DNA of 64,000 nucleotides from Desulfobulbus oralis (GTDB taxonomy: Bacteria > Desulfobacterota > Desulfobulbia > Desulfobulbales > Desulfobulbaceae), in assembly GCF_002952055.1 (NCBI RefSeq), contig NZ_CP021255.1, forward strand, positions 1,649,501-1,713,500. Reading direction: 5' to 3'. The stretch's first letter is position 1; each line of letters opens with the position of its first letter. Position numbers and translations under genes: made by a program. The notes under the pieces are model-generated. The model did not search any database and was not told the DNA's origin. It was given only the letters and a program-made list of their open reading frames with translations. This document shows, in pieces, positions 57,541-64,000 of this stretch.

Positions 57541-59268
57541 TTACTTCTGCGAATTCTCTTCGGCAGCGGCTTTCAGCAGGTCGCCCAAAGTTGACGGCGC
57601 CTCCTGGGCCTTTGAGATGTATTCGGCAGGAATCACGCCGTTATTTTCCTCCTTTTCCTGCAGTGCCTTGATGGAAAGCCCTATCTTGCGGTCAGCGGCA
57701 GAGGCATTGATGACCATGGCCTGCAGCTTGTCTCCCACCTTGAACATGTCAACCGGCGTTTTGACTTTCTCCTTCGAGATTTCGGAGACGTGCACCAGGC
57801 CTTCTATGCCTTCCTCCAGTTGAACAAAGATGCCAAAATCCGTCACGTTGGTAATGGTGCCCTCAACCGTGGTGCCGATGGGGTACCTGGTGACCGCCTC
57901 CTGCCAGGGATCCGGCTCGAGTTGTTTGATGCCGACAGAGAAGCGCTCGTTTTCCTTGTCGATTTTGAGCACCACTGCCCGGATTGTGTCACCTTTGGCG
58001 TATTTCTCCGAAGGGTGTTTGATCCGCTCGGTCCAGGAAAGATCCGAGACGTGAATCAGGCCGTCAATGCCCTCTTCAATGCCGATGAAGATGCCGAAAT
58101 CCGTCACGTTTTTGATCTTGCCCTCTATGATGGAGCCGACCGGATAGTTCTCCTCCACCACGTGCCAGGGGTTGGGTAGCAACTGCTTCATGCCCAGGGA
58201 AATGCGCTTGGTATCGGCTTCGACCTTGAGTACCTGTACTTCGATTTCGTCGCCCACACCCACGATTTTGGAGGGATGTTTGGGCTTCTTGGACCAGCTC
58301 ATCTCGGAGATGTGCACCAGTCCCTCCACACCTTCTTCCAGCTCGACAAAGACACCGTAGTCGGTGATGGATACCACCTTGCCCGGCACCCGCACACCAG
58401 GGGCATACTTCTCGGGCACTTGTTCCCATGGATCCGGCCTGAGCTGCTTGACGCCCAAAGAAATGCGGTTGGCGTCCCTGTCGTATTTCAGAATCTTGAC
58501 CTCAAGCTCCTCACCCACATTGTAGAGCTTGGCAGGGTGGGAGACCCGGCCCCAGGACAGGTCGGTGATGTGGCACAGGCCGTCTATGCCGCCCAGATCG
58601 ATGAACAGACCGTAGTCGGTGATGTTGGTAATGGCGCCGCGAATGATCTGGCCTTCCTGCAGGGTGTTGCGCATCTGCTCGCGCAGGGCGCTGCGTTCTT
58701 CTTCCAGAATGACGCGACGGGAAATGACCACGTTGTTGCGCTTGCGGTTGAATTTCAGAACCTTGAAGGCAAAAACCTGACCGATCAGGGCGTCCAGATC
58801 CTTGACCGGGCGCAGATCAATCTGGGAATAGGGCAGGAAGGCCGGTACGCCGATATCAACCGACATGCCGCCCTTGACACGGCTTTCGATGCGGCCTTCA
58901 ATGGTGCCGTCTTCTTCCTGAATGCGGGCAATCTGCTCCCAGACCTGAATGGCAATGGCCTTTTCACGGGAGATCAGCAGGCCGCCGTCCTCCGTGCGCT
59001 TTTCGATAAAAACCTCGAACTGTTCGCCCACCTTGATTTCATGGGCTGGGTCTTCATGACGAAACTCTGCGAGCGGAACGCGGCCTTCGGCCTTGTCACC
59101 GACATCAATGATAACTTCTTCGCCTGCAAGTCCTACTACAGTGCCAAGCGCTACTTCTCCTACATTGATGACCGTGTTGTTGCCTTCCTGCTCAAAGAGT
59201 GCGGCAAAACTGTCTTCCGGGGCGTTGCTTTCCGCTGCCTGGGCGGGTTGAATGCCATGCTGTGTCAT
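57541..59268 (-). CDS. rpsA: 30S ribosomal protein S1
   Basis: The 575-residue product has six S1 RNA-binding motifs (approximately residues 36-105, 120-190, 205-275, 290-360, 375-447, 462-535), seen as repeated GxVxxxTDFGIFVxLEEGIEGLVHVSEISW-like cores such as DYGLFIDLGGIDGLCHI, DYGVFVELEEGVEGLVHI and DFGIFIGIEEGIDGLIHV. S1 binds mRNA leaders and helps unfold them for initiation. N- and C-terminal extensions are acidic and Glu/Ala-rich. It is followed by the IHF-type gene 105 bases on. Confidence 0.96.
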   Translation of the reverse strand: MTQHGIQPAQAAESNAPEDSFAALFEQEGNNTVINVGEVALGTVVGLAGEEVIIDVGDKAEGRVPLAEFRHEDPAHEIKVGEQFEVFIEKRTEDGGLLISREKAIAIQVWEQIARIQEEDGTIEGRIESRVKGGMSVDIGVPAFLPYSQIDLRPVKDLDALIGQVFAFKVLKFNRKRNNVVISRRVILEEERSALREQMRNTLQEGQIIRGAITNITDYGLFIDLGGIDGLCHITDLSWGRVSHPAKLYNVGEELEVKILKYDRDANRISLGVKQLRPDPWEQVPEKYAPGVRVPGKVVSITDYGVFVELEEGVEGLVHISEMSWSKKPKHPSKIVGVGDEIEVQVLKVEADTKRISLGMKQLLPNPWHVVEENYPVGSIIEGKIKNVTDFGIFIGIEEGIDGLIHVSDLSWTERIKHPSEKYAKGDTIRAVVLKIDKENERFSVGIKQLEPDPWQEAVTRYPIGTTVEGTITNVTDFGIFVQLEEGIEGLVHVSEISKEKVKTPVDMFKVGDKLQAMVINASAADRKIGLSIKALQEKEENNGVIPAEYISKAQEAPSTLGDLLKAAAEENSQK

Positions 59269-59309
59269 GTGGGTTCCTGTGCTCGTTGCTGCCGGTCTGG
59301 GAAAAGGTT

Positions 59310-59340
59310 AAAAAAAAGGAGGCATGAAACTGTTGCCTCC
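59310..59340 (-). terminator. Rho-independent terminator upstream of rpsA
   Basis: On the minus strand GGAGGCA and TGCCTCC form a 7-bp stem with a 9-base loop, followed by eight T. It should end the transcript of the zinc-ribbon/receiver-like gene. As it lies only about 40 bases before rpsA, it could also attenuate rpsA if the rpsA promoter is further upstream. Confidence 0.75.
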
Positions 59341-59461
59341 CTAAAAAGGAATCTTCTTCTAACAGATTGTTCACGTAAAAACAACTGTTTCTTTTGCCAT
59401 TTTCCCTGGGGGACTGCCCATCCGCAACTCCCAATCCACCGAAATAGCGTTATTTTTTCGT

Positions 59462-60316
59462 TCAGATGCCCAAGTGAGCGTTCAGTTCCTCCAGGTAGGG
59501 GCCGAAGAGATTTTCGTGGGCCTGAAAGGCCCTGCGCAGGATCAGGTGCAACTTGGCCAGATCCCTGAAGTTCACGGTCAGATTGGCGCTCAGGGCCATG
59601 GCTTCCAGGTCGTAGAGGGTGCGCAGTTCAGTGCCCGTCAGCATGTAGAAAATGCTTCGGCGGCGTTCCATGTTCATGTCGCGCATGAAGTTATGGAAGG
59701 ATGAGACCTCGAGCCCTCCGTGCAGGTTGGTCTGATACACGATGCAGGAAAAGTTCACAAAGCGCATCCGCTCTTTGGCTTCCCGCCCGTTTTCAGTGCA
59801 GACAATCTGATAGCCCAGACCTTTCAGGGGGGCCGCGATGCAGTCGCGTTTTTGGCCGGCCTGACAGACCAGAAGGGCCATGGGCACATCTTCCACCTTG
59901 CCCTGCTCGGTGACTTCTCCGGTGGTCAGCCAATCGAGCGGCGGTGGGGGCGGTGGCTGCACCTTGCCGGAATTGTTGCCGCTCGGCTGCGATTGCGCTG
60001 TTGCAGGTACAGCCGGGTTGGCCGCAGGTCTGGCGAGTTCGCTGCCGCCGCTCTGCTGGGATGGCCTTGTTGCAGGTACAGCCGGGTTGGCGGCGGGTCT
60101 GGCCGGTCCGCTGCTGCCGCTCTGCTGGGATTGCGCTGTTGCAGGTGCTGCCGGGTTGGCCGCAGGTCTAGTCAGCTCGATGATGCCGCCGCATTTCGGG
60201 CATTTGAATTTCAGGGATTCGCCGGGTGGCAGTTTGGCCAGGCTCTGGCCAAATCTGGCCTCTTGTTCACCGGAAAAGTTCAGGCGCGATGCGCAGTGGG
60301 GACAAGTAGTACTCAT
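59462..60316 (-). CDS. Zinc-ribbon / Pro-Ala repeat / receiver-like protein, function unknown
   Basis: The 284-residue protein starts with an MJ0042-like zinc ribbon (CPHCASRL and FKCPKCGGIIEL). A linker (about 50-125) holds three copies of RPAANPA-x-PAT separated by Gln/Ser-rich spacers and a run of six prolines. The C-terminal part (about 145-284) has receiver-like alternation (MALLVCQAGQKRDC, LGYQIVCTENGREAKERM, FSCIVYQTNLHG, SIFYMLTGTE) but without the phospho-acceptor Asp/Lys set. It is followed by the terminator at 59340 and lies 52 bases downstream of pilT, on the same strand, so a role in pilus or motility control is possible. Confidence 0.7.
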   Translation of the reverse strand: MSTTCPHCASRLNFSGEQEARFGQSLAKLPPGESLKFKCPKCGGIIELTRPAANPAAPATAQSQQSGSSGPARPAANPAVPATRPSQQSGGSELARPAANPAVPATAQSQPSGNNSGKVQPPPPPPLDWLTTGEVTEQGKVEDVPMALLVCQAGQKRDCIAAPLKGLGYQIVCTENGREAKERMRFVNFSCIVYQTNLHGGLEVSSFHNFMRDMNMERRRSIFYMLTGTELRTLYDLEAMALSANLTVNFRDLAKLHLILRRAFQAHENLFGPYLEELNAHLGI

Positions 60317-60368
60317 AGCAGCTCTGGTTAGGGACTATGTGTTTGAGAATATGTGCCGGTCCGCCGGC

Positions 60369-61538
60369 TTACAGCCAGCCGTCCTCTTCTTCCCCTTCCA
60401 GGGCCAGGCCTTCGATAGAGGAAGTGCGTTCGCCGCGTGCGGCCTTGATCGTATCGAGGCCGCGTTTGACCTCGCTGCGGTGCGAGGCGTAGGAAAGGGC
60501 GGTTTTTTCGGAGATCAGGCCGTCATGGAAGAGTTCGGTCAGATGCTGGTCAAAGGTGCGCATGTTGAGGGTAACGCCTTCTTTGACGACATTGTAGAAG
60601 GTGCGCTCCTCGGTTTCGCCATTCAGGATGAGATCCCGCACCCGCAGGCTGGAGCACATGACCTCCATGGCGGCCACACGGCCCCCGCCAACCTGTGGCA
60701 GCAGCCGCTGGCTGACCACCCAGCGCAGGGTATCGGCCAGACGGTGACGGATCTGCGGCTGTTCGTTGTGCTCGAACATGCCCAGAATACGGTTGATGGT
60801 CTGTCCGGTGTCAATGGTGTGCAGGGTGGAAAACACCAGATGGCCGGTTTCTGCGGCGGTCAGGGCGATCTCGATGGTTTCCCGGTCGCGGATTTCACCC
60901 ACGAGGATGACCTTGGGCGCCTGACGGAGGGCGGCGCGCAGACCGTTGGCAAAGGTGTCGAAATCGTCGCCCATCTCGCGCTGGTTGAAGGTGGCGCGTT
61001 TGTGCGGATGCACATATTCGATGGGATCTTCCAGCGTGACGATGTGGACATCCCGATTCTCGTTGATGCTGTTCAGGATGGCAGCCATGGAGGTCGTCTT
61101 GCCGGTACCCGTGGCGCCGGTGAAGAGGATCAGACCATTGACCTCTTCCGCCATCTTGGGGAAGGCGTCGGGGAACTGGTAGGTCTTGAAGGAGGGAATG
61201 GCGGTTTCGAGCTTCCTCAGCACGCAGCTGTACATGCCCTTCTGGGAGAAGATGTTCACACGAAAACGGACCTTGTCCTCCAGGGAATAGGAAAGGTCAC
61301 AGGAGCCCTTGGTCACCAGATCCTGCAAAAGACGCTGGTTGCCGTTGATGAGGTTCAGGGCGAAGACCTCGGTCTGGAAGGGGGAGAGCTTCTGCACCGG
61401 CGGCTCCACGTCCACCGGCACCAGAACGCCGTCACTTTCCACCTGGAGAGGCTTGCCTACGGTGAGGTTGAGGTCGGAAACCCGCGGATGCTTGTTGAGC
61501 ATGGCGGTGATCCAGTAATTAATCTCCTGTTGTCGCAT
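60369..61538 (-). CDS. PilT/PilU-family type IV pilus retraction ATPase
   Basis: The 389-residue hexameric ATPase contains the N-terminal PAS-like domain (SDLNLTVGKPLQVESDG), Walker A GATGTGKTTSMAAIL, the Asp box HIVTLEDPIEYVH, Walker B VILVGEIRDRETIEIAL, and the His box TGHLVFSTLHTID, plus the arginine finger region RVNIFSQKG. The extended C-terminal tail and the sequence KTYQFPDAF fit PilU-like accessory ATPases rather than the minimal PilT. It powers pilus retraction (twitching motility and DNA uptake). No other pil genes are in the window. Confidence 0.9.
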   Translation of the reverse strand: MRQQEINYWITAMLNKHPRVSDLNLTVGKPLQVESDGVLVPVDVEPPVQKLSPFQTEVFALNLINGNQRLLQDLVTKGSCDLSYSLEDKVRFRVNIFSQKGMYSCVLRKLETAIPSFKTYQFPDAFPKMAEEVNGLILFTGATGTGKTTSMAAILNSINENRDVHIVTLEDPIEYVHPHKRATFNQREMGDDFDTFANGLRAALRQAPKVILVGEIRDRETIEIALTAAETGHLVFSTLHTIDTGQTINRILGMFEHNEQPQIRHRLADTLRWVVSQRLLPQVGGGRVAAMEVMCSSLRVRDLILNGETEERTFYNVVKEGVTLNMRTFDQHLTELFHDGLISEKTALSYASHRSEVKRGLDTIKAARGERTSSIEGLALEGEEEDGWL

Positions 61539-61648
61539 GACTGTTCCCGGGATAGAATGTGAATGAAAAGATATCGCGTTTCTATCATCAGGGTAGCGTG
61601 GGCAAAATTCAAGAAAAATTACAATTTCTTTTCCATGCCGGGGCGAAA

Positions 61649-63478
61649 ATGAAACAGCAGTTGAAAAGTGCAGCCAGCACGGCCGGCCGGAACATGGCCG
61701 GGGCGAGGGCTCTGTGGCGGGCCAACGGTCGTACGGAAGCCCAGATGGCCGGGCCGGTGATTGCGGTGGTCAATTCTTTTACCCAGTTCGTGCCTGGACA
61801 TGTGCATCTGCATGAAGTCGGCCAGCGGGTCAAGAAACGCATCGAGGAACTGGGCTGCTTTGCCGCCGAGTTCAACACCATCGCCATTGACGACGGCATT
61901 GCCATGGGCCACCAGGGCATGTTGTACTCGTTGCCCTCCCGCGAGCTGATCGCCGATTCGGTGGAGTATATGTGCACCGCCCATACGGTGGACGCGATGG
62001 TCTGCATTTCCAACTGCGACAAGATTACGCCCGGCATGCTCATGGCTGCCATGCGGCTGAACATTCCGGCCATTTTTGTCTCCGGCGGGCCGATGGAGGC
62101 GGGCCATGCCTTGGGCAAGTCCCTGGATTTGATTGACGCCATGGTGCTGGCCGCCGACGCCACCGTGACGGATGCCCTGGTGCGTGCGGTAGAGGAAAAC
62201 GCCTGCCCGACCTGCGGTTCCTGCTCCGGCATGTTCACTGCCAATTCCATGAACTGCCTGAACGAGGCCATCGGGCTGGCCCTGCCCGGCAACGGCAGCA
62301 TCCTGGCCACCCACGAGGCCAGACTGGCGCTCTTCGATGCCGCTGCGGAGCGCATCGTCCAGATGTGCCGCGCCTGGTACGAAAAGGGCGACGCCAGCGT
62401 GCTGCCGCGTTCCATCGCCAGTCGGGCCGCCTTTCTGAACGCCATGTCGCTCGACATCGCCATGGGCGGCTCCACCAATACCGTACTCCACCTGCTGGCC
62501 GTGGCGCAGGAGGCGGGCGCGGATTTCACCATGGAGGACATCGACCGCCTTTCCCGCAGGGTGCCGCACCTGTGCAAGGTCGCGCCGAGCAGCTCCTATC
62601 ATGTGGAAGACGTCAACCGGGCGGGCGGCGTCATGGGCATTATGGGCGAGCTGGAGCGCGGAGGTCTTTTGGATACCGGCGTGCGCCGTGTGGATGGCCT
62701 GACTCTGGCCGAGGCGCTCCGCCAAAATGACATTCGTCGGGATACGGCCACCGAAGCAGCCAGAAAACGGGCGCTCTGCGCGCCTGGCGGCAAACGCTGC
62801 CTGCTCATGGGTTCGCAGCGTAACTCTTATGACACGCCCGATCTGGACCGCGAAAAGGGCTGCATTCGCGATCTGGCCCACGCCTATTCCAAAGACGGCG
62901 GTCTGGCCGTGCTTTTCGGCAACATCGCCCCCCGGGGCTGCATCGTCAAAACGGCGGGCGTTGACGCCTCCATCCTGCGCTTTTCCGGAAAGGCCCGGGT
63001 CTATCATTCCCAGGAAGCGGCCAGCGCAGGCATTCTGGACGGCTCGGTCCGGTCAGGCGACGTGGTCTGCATCCTCTACGAAGGCCCGAAGGGCGGCCCT
63101 GGCATGCAGGAAATGCTCTACCCGACTTCGTATCTCAAGTCGCGGCATCTGGGCAAGGCATGTGCGCTCATTACCGACGGCCGTTTTTCCGGCGGCACTT
63201 CAGGGCTGTCCATCGGCCACGTTTCCCCGGAAGCCGCGGCAGGCGGCCCGATCGCGCTGGTGCGGGACGGAGACCGGATCGACATCGATATTCCGGCCAG
63301 AACGATAAGCCTTGTCGTCGGCGAGGAGGAACTCATGGCCCGGCGGCAAAAGGAGGAGCAGCGCGGTGTGACCGCCTTTACGCCGGAACGGGAGCGTGTG
63401 GTCTCCAGGGCGCTCAGGGCCTATGCCCGCTTTGCCGCCTCTGCCGACAGGGGCGCGGTGCGGGAGCTGGACGAATGA
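61649..63478 (+). CDS. ilvD: Dihydroxy-acid dehydratase
   Basis: IlvD dehydrates 2,3-dihydroxyisovalerate and its homologue for valine, isoleucine and leucine synthesis using an iron-sulfur cluster. I choose ATG 61649 ([25 protein letters not shown]), the family N terminus. Motifs: [10 protein letters not shown] with a cluster cysteine, [15 protein letters not shown] with another, [24 protein letters not shown] and [20 protein letters not shown] with the catalytic serine. The 609 residues match the usual length. It sits alone, divergent from the pilT-like gene, while leuB lies 44 kb away. Confidence 0.96.
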   Translation: MKQQLKSAASTAGRNMAGARALWRANGRTEAQMAGPVIAVVNSFTQFVPGHVHLHEVGQRVKKRIEELGCFAAEFNTIAIDDGIAMGHQGMLYSLPSRELIADSVEYMCTAHTVDAMVCISNCDKITPGMLMAAMRLNIPAIFVSGGPMEAGHALGKSLDLIDAMVLAADATVTDALVRAVEENACPTCGSCSGMFTANSMNCLNEAIGLALPGNGSILATHEARLALFDAAAERIVQMCRAWYEKGDASVLPRSIASRAAFLNAMSLDIAMGGSTNTVLHLLAVAQEAGADFTMEDIDRLSRRVPHLCKVAPSSSYHVEDVNRAGGVMGIMGELERGGLLDTGVRRVDGLTLAEALRQNDIRRDTATEAARKRALCAPGGKRCLLMGSQRNSYDTPDLDREKGCIRDLAHAYSKDGGLAVLFGNIAPRGCIVKTAGVDASILRFSGKARVYHSQEAASAGILDGSVRSGDVVCILYEGPKGGPGMQEMLYPTSYLKSRHLGKACALITDGRFSGGTSGLSIGHVSPEAAAGGPIALVRDGDRIDIDIPARTISLVVGEEELMARRQKEEQRGVTAFTPERERVVSRALRAYARFAASADRGAVRELDE

Positions 63479-63645
63479 TCTTCTGGCCGCAGGGCCTTGG
63501 TGCGCCCGAGGAGGTCAGCTTCGCGGCAGTCGCCCGGGGCAGCGGGCGGGATCGCCGTTGGCCAAGATTTCATTGACATTGAAAAGCCTATGCGCGTACT
63601 ATAAAAAATCCGGCTGGCCTTTTCCGGGCGGAGCGGGCTCAAATC

Positions 63646-64000
63646 ATGTTGCACGCTTCCATTCACCTCAACCGATTCAATCGTATGCAGGCAAAAGATT
63701 GCACTTTGTATCATGGCGGCCTCAAGGGCGCCGAGGCGGCTTTCGGCGAACTGGCCGAGCAATATGGCATCCGGGAGGTGGTATACACCTTTGAGGGCCA
63801 CAAACTGGAGCGTGAGCGCAACACGGTCGTCTTGAGCGAAAGCGAACTGCAACGCGGCGACATCAGCATGGAGCTGGCCTCCCGTATGATGAATCGCACC
63901 TATTATGAAACGGAAAAGATCCGTCGCGTTCTGCAGACCATTTTTCACATTGTCAACAAGGGCCACCAGGTTTTTGTGGTCGGCACCATTCTCGACGACA
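63646..64000 (+). CDS. Conserved protein of unknown function, N-terminal part (cut by window edge)
   Basis: About 118 codons are visible from the ATG at 63646; ATG 63685 (MQAKDCTLYHGG) is another plausible start. The sequence CTLYHGGLKGAEAAFGELAE, then IREVVYTFEGH, QRGDISMELASRMM and HQVFVVGTILDD suggests a Rossmann-like SLOG/LOG-type nucleotide-binding domain, as G-G-x-x-G-A-E with a late V-V-G strand is common there. The rest is outside the window, so the function stays open. Confidence 0.6.
   Translation, partial: MLHASIHLNRFNRMQAKDCTLYHGGLKGAEAAFGELAEQYGIREVVYTFEGHKLERERNTVVLSESELQRGDISMELASRMMNRTYYETEKIRRVLQTIFHIVNKGHQVFVVGTILDD

Overview
The window is a GC-rich chromosomal segment of a Gram-negative, probably anaerobic bacterium. 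Gene content (Tol envelope system, SelB, Na+-pump decarboxylase subunits, type IV pilus ATPase, type I-C CRISPR-Cas) and protein flavour suggest a Desulfobulbaceae-like member of the Desulfobacterota. That assignment is inference; no 16S gene is present.

Layout. 1-5.5 kb: start of ugd, then yggS and tatD on the minus strand, followed by a lipoprotein, coaBC and a yjgA-type gene facing a thioredoxin-reductase-like gene. 5.6-10.6 kb: tolQ-tolR-tolA-tolB-cpoB, with no pal gene in its usual slot. 10.6-13.9 kb: decayed DNA with a possible tlyA stub, a fused prephenate dehydratase-like/ACT/prephenate dehydrogenase gene, an IS200 remnant, a zinc-ribbon protein and tRNA-His. 14.1-16.3 kb: gamma, biotin-carrier and beta subunits of a sodium-pumping decarboxylase, without the carboxyltransferase. 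16.4-21 kb: hisD, leuB, a PRPP-synthetase-like gene and asd (3' end frameshifted). 21.2-23.1 kb: selB.

23.5-37.1 kb: a complete type I-C system, cas3-cas5-cas8c-cas7-cas4-cas1-cas2, then a leader and an array I count at 88 identical 31-nt repeats and 87 spacers. The distal end is fused to an IS30 transposase fragment, itself interrupted by an IS5-family element (37159-38002). More decayed IS30 sequence follows to about 39 kb. At least nine different spacers are themselves near-perfect inverted repeats, and several are variants of one another. I consider this the most unusual signal in the window.

39-50.4 kb: tyrS and rny, a Nudix hydrolase divergent from an MltD-type transglycosylase, two tandem Sel1-repeat secreted proteins that share near-identical DNA, glucokinase and a NYN nuclease fused to a cold-shock-like domain. 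50.7-53.2 kb: a repair patch (short MGMT-like gene and a frameshifted AlkD-like gene) next to an AT-rich island holding a SAP-domain gene split by one in-frame TAA. 53.2-64 kb: guaA/guaB, a YciO/Sua5 gene, an IHF/HU-type gene with rpsA, a zinc-ribbon/receiver-like protein beside a PilT/PilU ATPase, ilvD and the start of an unknown gene.
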